From an uncultured Dysgonomonas sp. (GTDB lineage Bacteria > Bacteroidota > Bacteroidia > Bacteroidales > Dysgonomonadaceae), in contig CALYPL010000003.1 of NCBI GenBank assembly GCA_945273835.1, forward strand, positions 87,059-151,058: a DNA stretch of 64,000 nucleotides, read 5' to 3'. This document shows, piece after piece, positions 38,909-47,697 of this stretch. A program made the position numbers and the translations under genes. The first letter of the stretch is position 1; the number at the start of each line of letters is the position of its first letter. The notes beneath the pieces are model-generated. The model was not told the DNA's origin. It did not search any database and was given only the letters and a program-made list of their open reading frames with translations.

Positions 38909-40939
38909 ATGAATGATATAAAGCTATTGAACCGTGCTGCCGACAACATCCGTGTTTTGGCGGCTTCGATGGTTGAAAAAGCCAACTCAGGACATCCCGG
39001 CGGTGCTATGGGCGGTTCCGATTTTATAAACGTATTGTTTTCGGAATACATGATTTACGACCCCGAAAACCCTGAATGGGAAGGACGTGACCGTTTCTTT
39101 CTCGATCCCGGACACATGTCGCCCATGCTCTATGCAACCCTTGCCCTGACAGGTAAATTCTCGATGGAAGAACTTCAAGGCTTCCGTCAATGGGGCAGTA
39201 TAACTCCCGGACATCCCGAACGCAACGTTCAGCGAGGTATCGAAAACACATCAGGACCTCTCGGTCAAGGTCATACTTATGCCGTAGGAGCGGCCATAGC
39301 GGCCAAGTTCCTTAAAGAACGTTTTGGCGATTGCATGGATCAGACTATTTATGCATTCATTTCAGATGGCGGTATACAAGAAGAAATTTCGCAAGGAGCA
39401 GGACGCACGGCAGGTCATCTTGCCCTCGACAACCTTGTGATGTTCTATGACTCGAACGGTATTCAGCTTTCGACAAAAACCGAAGAGGTAAGCACCGAAA
39501 ACGTTGCCGCAAAATACGATGCTTGGGGCTGGCGGGTAATCACTATCAACGGAAATGACCCTGTTGAGATACGTGCCGCTTTGCACGAAGCAAAACTTGA
39601 AAAGTCACGCCCTACCCTTATCATCGGTAACACAACGATGGGTAAAGGTGCGCTGAACGACAAAGGCGGCAGCATGGAAGGGCTGTCATCCACACACGGC
39701 AAGGCATTGAGCGCAGCAGGTGTGAGTGTTGAAAAAACAATTGAACATCTCGGCGGTGATCCGAAGAATCCGTTCGCCATATTTGATGATGTTAAAGAAT
39801 TATATGCCAATCGCGCAGCCGAATTGAAAAAAATCGTTGCCGAGAAAAAAGCCGCTAAGGCTGAATGGGCTAAGGCTAACCCTGAGTTGGCTGATAAGAT
39901 GCAGAAATGGTTCAGCGGATACATTCCTCCGATTGATTGGAAAAGCGTTGAGCAAAAACCTAATCAGGCAACTCGTTCCGCAAGTGCAACGGTATTAGGT
40001 ATGTTGGCTTCGCATGTTGAAAACATGATTGTGGCTTCAGCCGACCTTTCGGATTCTGATAAAACCGACGGTTTCCTTAAGAAAACACATGCCATGAAGG
40101 CAGGCGATTTTTCAGGTGCATTCCTTCAGGCTGGAGTTTCGGAATTGACGATGGCTTGTCTGTGTATCGGTATGATGCTTCACGGCGGTGTGGTAGCCGC
40201 ATGCGGAACATTCTTCGTATTCTCCGACTACATGAAACCGGCTATACGCCTGGCGGCTCTGATGGAAGTTCCTGTTAAATTCATCTGGACGCATGATGCT
40301 TTCCGTGTGGGCGAAGATGGTCCTACTCATGAACCTGTGGAACAGGAAGCTCAGATACGTCTGATGGAAAAACTTCAGAATCACAATCACCGCAACTCCA
40401 TGTTGGTATTACGTCCTGCGGATGTACAGGAAACAACCGTGGCTTGGAAGATGGCGATTGAAAATGATAAAACTCCGACAGGTCTTATCCTCTCACGCCA
40501 GAATATAACTGATCTGCCGGCTCAAGCTTCTCGCTATGATGATGCGCTTCAAGCTGAAAAAGGTGCTTATATCGTGTCTGAAGATGCGGACTATGATGTT
40601 ATCCTGCTTGCTTCGGGTTCTGAAGTGTCAACATTGGTTGCAGGAGCAGAGTTGTTACGTAAGGATGGCATCAAAGTGCGCATCGTATCCGTTCCGTCCG
40701 AGGGTGTATTCCGTTCGCAGAGCAAAGAATATCAAGAACGTGTTCTACCTAAAGACAAAAAGAAATTCGGACTTACAGCCGGATTGCCAGTCAACCTCGA
40801 AGGTTTGGTCGGCGACTGCGGTCGTGTTTGGGGATTGAACTCTTTCGGATTTTCAGCGCCGTATACGGTGCTTGATGAAAAACTTGGCTTCACTGCCGAC
40901 AATGTGTACAAACAAGTGAAAGATTACGTTAAAAAGTAA
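38909..40939 (+). CDS. tkt: Transketolase
   Basis: A 676-residue thiamine-diphosphate enzyme that moves two-carbon ketol units in the non-oxidative pentose-phosphate path. Motifs are KANSGHPGGAMGG at the N-terminus, the GPLGQGHTYAVGAA loop, the TPP/Mg motif region from ISDGGIQEEISQG to NLVMFYDSNGIQLS (with Glu replacing the more usual GDG end residue), and HDAFRVGEDGPTHEPVEQ in the pyrimidine-binding domain. A -7 box TACCTTTG is at 38851-38858, 50 bases before the ATG. It is followed by its own terminator and then rpiB, another pentose-phosphate gene on the same strand. Confidence 0.95.
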   Translation: MNDIKLLNRAADNIRVLAASMVEKANSGHPGGAMGGSDFINVLFSEYMIYDPENPEWEGRDRFFLDPGHMSPMLYATLALTGKFSMEELQGFRQWGSITPGHPERNVQRGIENTSGPLGQGHTYAVGAAIAAKFLKERFGDCMDQTIYAFISDGGIQEEISQGAGRTAGHLALDNLVMFYDSNGIQLSTKTEEVSTENVAAKYDAWGWRVITINGNDPVEIRAALHEAKLEKSRPTLIIGNTTMGKGALNDKGGSMEGLSSTHGKALSAAGVSVEKTIEHLGGDPKNPFAIFDDVKELYANRAAELKKIVAEKKAAKAEWAKANPELADKMQKWFSGYIPPIDWKSVEQKPNQATRSASATVLGMLASHVENMIVASADLSDSDKTDGFLKKTHAMKAGDFSGAFLQAGVSELTMACLCIGMMLHGGVVAACGTFFVFSDYMKPAIRLAALMEVPVKFIWTHDAFRVGEDGPTHEPVEQEAQIRLMEKLQNHNHRNSMLVLRPADVQETTVAWKMAIENDKTPTGLILSRQNITDLPAQASRYDDALQAEKGAYIVSEDADYDVILLASGSEVSTLVAGAELLRKDGIKVRIVSVPSEGVFRSQSKEYQERVLPKDKKKFGLTAGLPVNLEGLVGDCGRVWGLNSFGFSAPYTVLDEKLGFTADNVYKQVKDYVKK

Positions 40940-40956
40940 TTCGTGATATAGTTGCA

Positions 40957-40992
40957 AAAGGCCGGTTTTAACATTAAGACCGGCCTTTTTTT
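40957..40992 (+). terminator. Terminator after tkt
   Basis: A stem of 10 pairs (aaaggccggt / accggccttt, with a small offset near the loop) followed by a T7 run. Confidence 0.88.
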
Positions 40993-41280
40993 ATTATTAT
41001 AAGACTGTTTTTTGTCCGAATTATTAAAAAAATCACTAAACTTGTATTTAGTTTCGTTCCGCATTGAGCGGAGGTTGAAGCATGCTTATATTTTGTATCG
41101 GGATTCTACTTACAGGTCTTTGAGTGTGGTAAGTACATGAGCTTTGGCACTAAGTTGAACGCTTGCTCTTCGGATGATGGAACGGAATGGTAAGAGAAAC
41201 TAAAAAATGATTTGTCGGAGTTAAAATCCGATACCTGTTTTTGAATATTCAAGCTGTTATCCTAAGCTGTTAGACATAAA
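40993..41280. other. Leader region before rpiB
   Basis: About 290 bases with no open frame of note. Two short direct repeats aagctgtta occur at the right end just before rpiB. No clear TAnnTTTG box was identified, so the rpiB promoter is not placed. Confidence 0.35.
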
Positions 41281-41754
41281 ATGATAAAGATGGAAGCAAA
41301 AAATATTTTTTCAGTCAATGACAAACCCATAGGTATATGCAGCGATCATGCCGGATTTAAGATGAAAGAGTACTTTGTCAGTCTTCTGAAATCGGAAGGG
41401 GTGGCATATAAAGATTTCGGCACATATTCGTCTGACAGTTGCGACTATCCTGACTTTGCTCATTTGTTGGCTAAGGCCATCGAAAACGGCGAATGTGAGA
41501 AAGGTATTGCCATTTGCGGTACGGGCAACGGCATCAACATGGTATTGAACAAGCACCAGCACATACGTTCGGCTTTATGTTGGAGTGGCGAAACGGCTTT
41601 TTATGCTCGCGCGCACAACGATGCGAATGTGTTGACTTTACCCGGCAGGGTAATTGCTGATGAGGAGGCTAAACATATTGCCCAGATATTTTTCAATACC
41701 AATTTTGAGGGCGGTCGCCATCAGCTGCGTGTTGATAAGATACCTGTAAAATAA
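41281..41754 (+). CDS. rpiB: Ribose-5-phosphate isomerase B
   Basis: A 157-residue RpiB/LacAB-family isomerase interconverting ribose 5-phosphate and ribulose 5-phosphate. Signature ICSDHAGFKMKEYF at the N-terminus and the active-site Cys in GIAICGTGNGINM are both present; the C-terminal HNDANVLTLPGRVI segment is typical. Either ATG (41281 or 41290) could start it. It lies downstream of tkt on the same strand but behind a strong terminator, so the two are functionally linked in the pentose-phosphate path though not one transcript. Length is normal. Confidence 0.94.
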   Translation: MIKMEAKNIFSVNDKPIGICSDHAGFKMKEYFVSLLKSEGVAYKDFGTYSSDSCDYPDFAHLLAKAIENGECEKGIAICGTGNGINMVLNKHQHIRSALCWSGETAFYARAHNDANVLTLPGRVIADEEAKHIAQIFFNTNFEGGRHQLRVDKIPVK

Positions 41755-41834
41755 GGGTTTGGTGGTATCAGCTTTCTTGGATTAGCATTTCTTTTTATGA
41801 TTAACTAATTCTGACGGATCGAATATATACATAA

Positions 41835-41861
41835 AAAAGCACCTGTATTTCAGGTGCTTTT
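41835..41861. terminator. Bidirectional terminator between rpiB and the convergent gene
   Basis: A perfect stem gcacctg / caggtgc with loop tattt, preceded by A6 and followed by T4, so it works from both sides. Confidence 0.85.
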
Positions 41862-41883
41862 CTATTCCTTAATGGTTCGTTTG

Positions 41884-42513
41884 TTACATCAGATCATCAA
41901 GATCCTGCTTATTGCCTTTCAGAATCTTTTTAGCTTTCTTCATGGCTTCTTCTTGATGCCACTTCGAGTCAGGCTTAACGTCTGTATAAATTGAATAGGT
42001 GTAGATATTATACGATTCGTCTGTGCTTTGGGCAAGTTTGTTTGTGCGCCCTGTCGTAGAACTGATAATAACTTTTTCGGTAATTAATTCCACGGCATAA
42101 TCGTCGTAGTTGAATTTCTCGATGGTCAGCTTTCCTGAACTGGTTACTATGGGTTCGATATTATTTTCGGCTATCCATGTTGCGAGTTTATGATATGTGT
42201 CATCGTTGTAAAACAAGACCGAGAAATAGGCTGTTTTTGCATTCGCTCCTTTCTGTATAACCATATCATAATCTTCTTGATGCGGTTTCATATCAGCTTC
42301 TGTTCCGCCGAGGGCGTTCAGGATGTTCATAGTCTGATTGGTTTTGTTCCGTTTCGACATTCTGTACTGATTTCTTTCGGAATCGTACTTGAACTTCTTT
42401 TCTTTTAATTCAGATTTGCTCAAATCAAGCATTTTAACGTAAGGTAATTGCGCACGTATTGTTCCCGCTATTAATATGCCTGCGGCAACGAGTAGAAAGG
42501 ATTTTTTCAGCAT
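41884..42513 (-). CDS. Exported protein of unknown function, last of a three-gene operon
   Basis: A 209-residue protein with a signal peptide (about 1-21, ending GTIRAQ) and no lipobox. The mature part begins with a Lys/Glu/Asp-rich stretch (about 28-60), then beta-type segments (AYFSVLFYND, LTIEKFNYDDYAVELITEKVII) and a Lys-rich C-terminal helix ending DLDDLM. I do not recognise the family. It is transcribed after the two small genes at 42522 and 42891, with 8 and 3 bases between them, and ends at a bidirectional terminator. The three probably act together at the envelope. Confidence 0.7.
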   Translation of the reverse strand: MLKKSFLLVAAGILIAGTIRAQLPYVKMLDLSKSELKEKKFKYDSERNQYRMSKRNKTNQTMNILNALGGTEADMKPHQEDYDMVIQKGANAKTAYFSVLFYNDDTYHKLATWIAENNIEPIVTSSGKLTIEKFNYDDYAVELITEKVIISSTTGRTNKLAQSTDESYNIYTYSIYTDVKPDSKWHQEEAMKKAKKILKGNKQDLDDLM

Positions 42514-42521
42514 TTTCTTAT

Positions 42522-42887
42522 TTAATTTATTGGTAAATCGATAAATGACGTAAAATAATCTACGGTTGTTTTATAATAGAAGTTGTCATAGAGCGAATCG
42601 TTGCCGACGTTTTTCAGGAATTCTTCGGCATATTTGGGCGACAGACCGAGGCCTTCGATATGGCATTTTGCTGAAACGCATTTTTCGGTATAGAACAGAA
42701 ATTTTACGGTCGAATTGCTAAGGAATTTATATTGCAGCACGAAATAGCTATTCTCCCGTTTGTTATCTTCGGGCAAGGCATCTATTCCCAACACGGAAGC
42801 TGTCAGTTCATCTTCATTGTTTATCTCTGCTTTGTGATGCTTCAATATGGGCAATCGTATGATTGCATCTTTTAGCCGTTGATTCAT
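42522..42887 (-). CDS. Small protein of unknown function, middle gene of the operon
   Basis: A 121-residue protein without a signal peptide. It has two Cys residues close together in EKCVSAKCHIEG (a C-x5-C spacing), Tyr/Phe-rich strands (YFVLQYKFLS, VKFLFYTEK) and an acidic N-terminal third. No known domain was recognised. It starts 3 bases after the upstream gene and ends 8 bases before the next, a tight operon arrangement that supports it being real. Confidence 0.62.
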   Translation of the reverse strand: MNQRLKDAIIRLPILKHHKAEINNEDELTASVLGIDALPEDNKRENSYFVLQYKFLSNSTVKFLFYTEKCVSAKCHIEGLGLSPKYAEEFLKNVGNDSLYDNFYYKTTVDYFTSFIDLPIN

Positions 42888-42890
42888 TTC

Positions 42891-43211
42891 TTATATATAT
42901 TCTTCACGGTCTATGATATAGGTATCGATTAAAAATCTATTTCCTTTTTCGGTTTGTTTTATGATCGCCACATATTTTTGTGAATTGTTACCGAAAGTTT
43001 TTATTCGATAATCGAGAAACTTATCAATGTTTTTGATTCTTTTTTCTTTTGTTATCCATTTGTCTTTCTTTTGATCAAAGAACCAACCGTAAACAACGGG
43101 TAATGAATAGTCTGAATAATAAGTAATTTCGTCTTCAGGCGTTTTGTCATCTGCTTTAGCCGGAAATACGATAAATGTCAAAACGAGTATTAGTATAATT
43201 CGTGTTCGCAT
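42891..43211 (-). CDS. Small exported protein of unknown function, first gene of the operon
   Basis: A 106-residue protein with a signal peptide (about 1-20, ending FPAKA). The mature part is short and highly charged with many Tyr, Lys and Asp residues (ITYYSDYSLPVVYGWFFDQKKDKW). The family is not recognised. It leads the three-gene operon that continues leftward to 41884. The upstream region (43212-43385) is AT-rich and should carry the promoter. Confidence 0.62.
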   Translation of the reverse strand: MRTRIILILVLTFIVFPAKADDKTPEDEITYYSDYSLPVVYGWFFDQKKDKWITKEKRIKNIDKFLDYRIKTFGNNSQKYVAIIKQTEKGNRFLIDTYIIDREEYI

Positions 43212-43385
43212 AGCATTTGTGTTTTGTAGTGTTTGACGGCTGAATTAATATTTTTTACATAATATTAATACAATAGACATCGGAAATGTTAAATTTGTTT
43301 TCCAAATCTATAATACTGAATTTGTTAACAATTTTACTATTTCGTCAGTCTTCGGAATTGTAACTGATGAAGATTTGTCAGCGTC

Positions 43386-44126
43386 TCATTTGTTGTTCAA
43401 AACGGTGTTGATCGGCATCGGCACGCCCTTTGTCGAGCGAATAGAGGAGAAATCCGAAAATCTCGACAACCGCAGTTTTAAGGATTTTATCAAACAGATA
43501 TATTTTATTCTCTGCCAGGTCGGCAATTGTTTTATACCATCCCCATTTATCACTAAACGCTCTATATCCCTGACAGAGCGGTTTGCCTGACGTACCGCTT
43601 CGGAACAAAGGTTCAAAATCTCGTCTGATTCTTTCTTTCTGTGCAAAAAAAAACCTATCGGGCGCATTGCTTTATCGCACGTCAGCGAAGCGAACATGTC
43701 ACGCCTTTGGGCGCACAATTCGGCTTTGTAAGGTTCGCCTTCGGGACGGCAGACTACTGAGAGTATATCTGCCAGTTTGCACGGGCTGTTGCTTTTCATA
43801 ATCATGTCCACATCGACCCATTCGCCGAGCGTCAATCCGTCCGACTGCGCTACGCTGTATGTAATTCCGTCTATTTCTATTGAGGTTGCCGGCTCTACTT
43901 TGGTTTCTGTGATGAACTGCAAGGATGCAGATATGTCATTGTAGGTTTCGTGCGGCATCCCTGACAATGTTTCTACATCGGTACGACAGATGGTGGCGAG
44001 TGTGCGCAAAAATGTGGGGGCATCGGCTTTCGGGTTTTGGGTCAACGCCTCGTATTGGGCAAGGGTCAGTTCGTTCCAGTCTTGGGGTATGGTAATGGTT
44101 TTTCCGTTGTATTCTATTTTTTTCAT
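43386..44126 (-). CDS. Phage tail-assembly-chaperone-like protein
   Basis: A 246-residue soluble protein. The N-terminus (KKIEYNGKTITIPQDWNELTLAQYEAL), a predicted beta strand set around VEPATSIEIDGITYSV, and TLGEWVDVDMIM resemble tail-assembly-chaperone proteins encoded beside tape-measure genes in Bacteroidota phages. Here it lies 111 bases after the tape-measure gene on the same strand, whereas in phages it normally precedes it. In tailed phages this protein coats the tape-measure protein during tail assembly. The family call is from pattern memory and moderate; the context is the stronger argument. Confidence 0.5.
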   Translation of the reverse strand: MKKIEYNGKTITIPQDWNELTLAQYEALTQNPKADAPTFLRTLATICRTDVETLSGMPHETYNDISASLQFITETKVEPATSIEIDGITYSVAQSDGLTLGEWVDVDMIMKSNSPCKLADILSVVCRPEGEPYKAELCAQRRDMFASLTCDKAMRPIGFFLHRKKESDEILNLCSEAVRQANRSVRDIERLVINGDGIKQLPTWQRIKYICLIKSLKLRLSRFSDFSSIRSTKGVPMPINTVLNNK

Positions 44127-44237
44127 ATTTCTTTTTTTTGTCCGGTTTTTGTTTCTTGAAATGATTGGTTTATGCTACGAGCTGTGATTGTGATTAGTTG
44201 TTTAAACTATCTTCTGATAACGGTTGTAATGGGTGCA

Positions 44238-46343
44238 TCAGAAACCGACCCACTTTTCGACCCGCGTATAGTTGTCTTGCGCGCTGATTATGTCTGTTAC
44301 CGCCACACGCGAGTCTAATTTGATTTGTCTGATGGCTTCTAAGAGTTGCTCGTTGTTGTTTTGTGTAAGGCTTTCGACTTGGGGAACTTGCCCGCCGTCT
44401 TCGAGATGGTGGCGGATATGTGTTTGTGTGGCGTTGTTGTTGCTGATTGCTTCCATCAGTTCAGTCGGATTGAGCGGTCGGTCGTTTGCGTTTATGTACT
44501 CGAGCAATCCCAGATTTCGGGCTGTCGATCGTCGGTTTATAACGTATTCTCCACCTTCTACTTCGATGTTTGTTCCTTCTATTCGCATTCCTCCGTCGCG
44601 GTGTCGTCGTCCCTGCAAAAGTCCGCCCCTTTCGGCTTGCTGAGGTGCTGCCGTGGCTTTGTATCGTGCCAATTGGGTCGACAGGATACGCACTTCGAGG
44701 GCTCCTTTGGCTGTTATCATGGCTGCCAGTATGGGACCGAGTATGGGTCCTTTGGCTAATGCTTTGGCTGCTCCTTCGGATGTGCTTGATATGGCATTGA
44801 TTATTCCTACTGCTTTTTCTTTTATTCCTTCTATATAGGCTATTTTCTGTTGCTGTTTTTTCAGCTTTTCTTTCTTTTTATCAATTTTGGCTTTTTCTTC
44901 AAGTTCCTGCTTATTGAGTTTTTCAACCTCAGCGGCAATATCTTGTTCTGTCTTAAAGCCTTTTTTATTGAGTTCATCTATCTTTTTTTGCGAATCTTCA
45001 GTTGCTTTTACTAATCCGTTGTAATGTTCTTGTTCAAGGGCTAATTTTGCTTCTAAGTACTCTTTGCGCTCTGCCATCTGTTTGGCTCTTTGTTTTTTTT
45101 CCTCATCCGTCAGTTCTTTGGGTTTTTCTTCCTCTTTGGGGTCTTTAGGAGTTTCGTTTTCCTTCGGATCTTTTGGGATTTCGTTCTCCTTTGGATCTTT
45201 TGGGGTAGTAGTACCCGAATTGCCATTTGTATTACCATTACCGGGTGTGGGTGAAGGAGTTGCTTGTGCTTCTGCATCTTTGCGATCTCGTTCCCTGATT
45301 TTCGCCATATCCCACTCGCTACTGTTTTTGTTGATGAGCTCAAGCTCATCTTTCATAGTATCTATTTTTTTCTTTGAATCTTTAATTTTATTTTCATTAT
45401 CTTTTACCGTCTTGTTTGGCTTTTTAAGTTCATTGGCTTGTTTCTCTAACTCCGCTCTTTTTTTCTTGTATTTATTGGTAATTTGTTCTTGCTTATCGTC
45501 ATAATACTTGGTCATCTGATCGAGCCCAAGTTTATATTCGGCGGTTATGTCTTTCAGCCCTTTTGTCCAACTGTTCTCTTTTACTTTATTAGCTGATTCT
45601 TTTGCGGTTTTAGCAAGACTATCGCCAGCTTTTGGGGTGGTGTTTGCGGGTTTGGTTTTATTATCATTTGGTTTTTCTTCAGCCGGTTTTTCAACACTTT
45701 GGACCTCTTTTTTAGGATCGTTTACGGGTAGAAACTGGTTTATTTTATCAAGGGCTAATTTTGTGCTTTCGGTTGCTTTGGTCAGCCCATTGTGCGCTAT
45801 ATGACCTATTTTACCATAATAATCCCTTATGCTGTCGAGGCTTAGCTCCTGCATTTCTTCCTGTTTGTTTTTTATTTCTTTGCCGGACTTGTTTAATTTC
45901 AATGCCATCTCGGCTTTGTGGTTGTCAAGTGCTTGCTTCCTTTCATCGAGGAGCTCTTTGTATTCTTTCGTTTTCTTTTTGCGGTCTTTTTCAGACAGCT
46001 TGTTTATTTTTTCCTGATATTCGGCTTCTATGCGGGCTTCTTCGGCTTTGCCTTCTTTCTTGATTTTTTTTTGTTCCTCTTTCGTTTTCTTCAGTTCTTC
46101 TCTGTATCCTTTTTGTACTTGCTCATTCATTTTTCTGATTGCGTCGATGTCTACCCCCATCTCTTTGAGGTTTTTCCGCAATTCGATAAAATCTTTGTGA
46201 GTCATCCCGATATTTTCTTTTACTGAATTTGAGAAATCATCGGTTGTTTTTTTCACTTCACTCACCTGTTGCTTCAACTTACTGATATTGAGATATAGTG
46301 TTATTTCTTTTTCTACCTTTGTATTGTCACCTTTCATCGCCAT
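44238..46343 (-). CDS. Phage tape-measure-like protein
   Basis: A 701-residue protein dominated by charged helices. Residues about 1-160 and 270-345 are Lys/Glu-rich coiled coil; about 365-410 is a Pro/Lys/Glu linker with near-repeats of PKDPKEN; about 420-510 is coiled coil again; about 512-556 is a hydrophobic, Gly/Ala-rich segment (KGPILGPILAAMITAKGALE). The C-terminal 129 residues begin GGLLQGRRHRDGG and include VEGGEYVINRRSTARNLG, a mark of many tape-measure C-termini. In tailed phages this protein sets tail length and crosses the target membrane. 701 residues would suit a short tail of roughly 100 nm by the usual residue-to-length rule. No capsid gene is nearby. Confidence 0.7.
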   Translation of the reverse strand: MAMKGDNTKVEKEITLYLNISKLKQQVSEVKKTTDDFSNSVKENIGMTHKDFIELRKNLKEMGVDIDAIRKMNEQVQKGYREELKKTKEEQKKIKKEGKAEEARIEAEYQEKINKLSEKDRKKKTKEYKELLDERKQALDNHKAEMALKLNKSGKEIKNKQEEMQELSLDSIRDYYGKIGHIAHNGLTKATESTKLALDKINQFLPVNDPKKEVQSVEKPAEEKPNDNKTKPANTTPKAGDSLAKTAKESANKVKENSWTKGLKDITAEYKLGLDQMTKYYDDKQEQITNKYKKKRAELEKQANELKKPNKTVKDNENKIKDSKKKIDTMKDELELINKNSSEWDMAKIRERDRKDAEAQATPSPTPGNGNTNGNSGTTTPKDPKENEIPKDPKENETPKDPKEEEKPKELTDEEKKQRAKQMAERKEYLEAKLALEQEHYNGLVKATEDSQKKIDELNKKGFKTEQDIAAEVEKLNKQELEEKAKIDKKKEKLKKQQQKIAYIEGIKEKAVGIINAISSTSEGAAKALAKGPILGPILAAMITAKGALEVRILSTQLARYKATAAPQQAERGGLLQGRRHRDGGMRIEGTNIEVEGGEYVINRRSTARNLGLLEYINANDRPLNPTELMEAISNNNATQTHIRHHLEDGGQVPQVESLTQNNNEQLLEAIRQIKLDSRVAVTDIISAQDNYTRVEKWVGF

Positions 46344-46494
46344 GTTATTTGTGTTTTTGGGTTTGATGTTTTTGTGTAGAGATAAAGTTTCGGATTATTC
46401 ATGATAGCTGTTTTGTTTGTCCCGAATTTTGTTGTTTTTAAGAACCTTTTGCTGTCAGCTGTTGTTTAAATTTTAATTAATCTGCATATTTTTT

Positions 46495-47007
46495 ATGAGA
46501 AAGTTTTTAGGGGCATTGTTTTTATGCCAGTTATTATTTTTCGCCGGTTGCAAACCTAAGGTACTGACTCCTGCTCAGCAACAGGCTAAACAGGAAAGGG
46601 AATTGAAGAACGTGGCTAAGTTGCAGATGCCTGATTTTACGTTCACCCCTAATTCGATAAGTCCCGAATTTGGTATCACGCATACGCTGATGTGTATGGA
46701 TTGCAACATCATTGTGAATCAGAAACGCATCGAGGCTAATATGCCTTATTTGGGTCATTTTTATATTCAGCCTACAAATTTTCATTGGGATGTGCCTATT
46801 CGGTTTGTATCTGATAAGTTTTTTTATGCTGTAACTTATATTCAGGATCAGAATGCTTATAATATTGTGATTAAACCGCAGGATGCGGGTTCTATTATGA
46901 ACGACAATATCACGTTTAATTTTCTGATCAAGCCTGACGGTTCGGGTACGTTGAGTGTGAAATCTGACAACCGCGACGAGGTCAGCTATGACGGCACAAT
47001 CAGATAG
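46495..47007 (+). CDS. Lipoprotein with DUF4251-like domain
   Basis: A 170-residue lipoprotein; the lipobox gives Cys19 (FFAGCKPK). The rest resembles DUF4251: PDFTFTPNSISPEFG, a central ANMPYLGHFYIQP segment where the family has its LPY(F/L)G motif, and beta strands to the end. Function is unknown; the family is common in Bacteroidales envelopes. It sits on the plus strand inside the leftward phage-type block, between the sigma-like gene (only 8 bases from its end) and the tape-measure gene, so it may be a later insertion or cargo. Divergent promoters for it and the tape-measure gene should lie at 46344-46494. Confidence 0.75.
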   Translation: MRKFLGALFLCQLLFFAGCKPKVLTPAQQQAKQERELKNVAKLQMPDFTFTPNSISPEFGITHTLMCMDCNIIVNQKRIEANMPYLGHFYIQPTNFHWDVPIRFVSDKFFYAVTYIQDQNAYNIVIKPQDAGSIMNDNITFNFLIKPDGSGTLSVKSDNRDEVSYDGTIR

Positions 47008-47015
47008 GTACTTGT

Positions 47016-47627
47016 TCAGGCTATTTCCCTGTATCGGCTGACAAAGTGTTTATTGGAACGTATATCTTTGAGTATTTGCGATATTATTCGCTGAATGACG
47101 TGTGTGCGCACGGATGTGATGTCCGACAGGGTCTGATAGTTGATGGCGGGTTTTAGGCTCACGTACATTTTGAATATCTCAAATTCACGGATGTCGTATC
47201 GGGCGTAAACGTAATCAAATATATCGTTTTCTAACTTCACTTTACGCAATTCCGTTTCGTGCGGGTCATTCAATCCGTTGTCGGCTCTGTCCATACCCAC
47301 AAGTTTGGTAAACCGCCCTGCCTGCTCTTGTTGCTGTATGTAATTGGTATAATAGGCTCGATGGAAGTAGGCTTTATAGTTCTTGATGGTTTCGCCCATA
47401 AACAATATTTTCTCACTCATCCGCAGAAAGGTATAGAAATAAACATCTTCGTCGTAGCATTGTTTGCCTTTAAGAAAATTGACTAATTGGCGGTGTATGG
47501 TTGCAAACCATGCTGAAAATTCGTCATATTTCTCACGATTGGCTTCAGTTTCTTCGGGCATTTGTTGTTTGCTCCGTAATACGTACTTTTTTCCTCGGTT
47601 GTTGCCGTTGCTGTTTCCTAATTTCAT
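47016..47627 (-). CDS. Sigma-70-like protein of the phage-type block
   Basis: A 203-residue protein laid out like a short sigma factor. The region-2-like part (about 30-95) has FATIHRQLVNFL, a YFYTFLRMSE helix and IKNYKAYFHRAYYTNYIQQQ, which fits the sigma2 helix that ends in a DNA-contacting run. The region-4-like part (about 140-190) includes FKMYVSLKPAINYQTLSDIT and a helix-turn-helix-like SVRTHVIQRIISQIL. Phages of Bacteroidota often encode such proteins. It may switch on the neighbouring genes, but could also be a plain helix-turn-helix regulator. No signal for a cognate promoter was found. Confidence 0.5.
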   Translation of the reverse strand: MKLGNSNGNNRGKKYVLRSKQQMPEETEANREKYDEFSAWFATIHRQLVNFLKGKQCYDEDVYFYTFLRMSEKILFMGETIKNYKAYFHRAYYTNYIQQQEQAGRFTKLVGMDRADNGLNDPHETELRKVKLENDIFDYVYARYDIREFEIFKMYVSLKPAINYQTLSDITSVRTHVIQRIISQILKDIRSNKHFVSRYREIA

Positions 47628-47697
47628 ATTTCCTGTTTTTTGTTGGTTTATTTAATTGGTATCGGTGTTTAACGTGGTGAAATCGCCGTTTGATTGG

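Noticed and set aside
45064..46226. Hydrophobic Phe/Ser-rich open frames antisense to the tape-measure gene
   Set aside because: They mirror the Lys/Glu-rich coiled coils (AAA/GAA read as TTT/TTC); not real membrane proteins.
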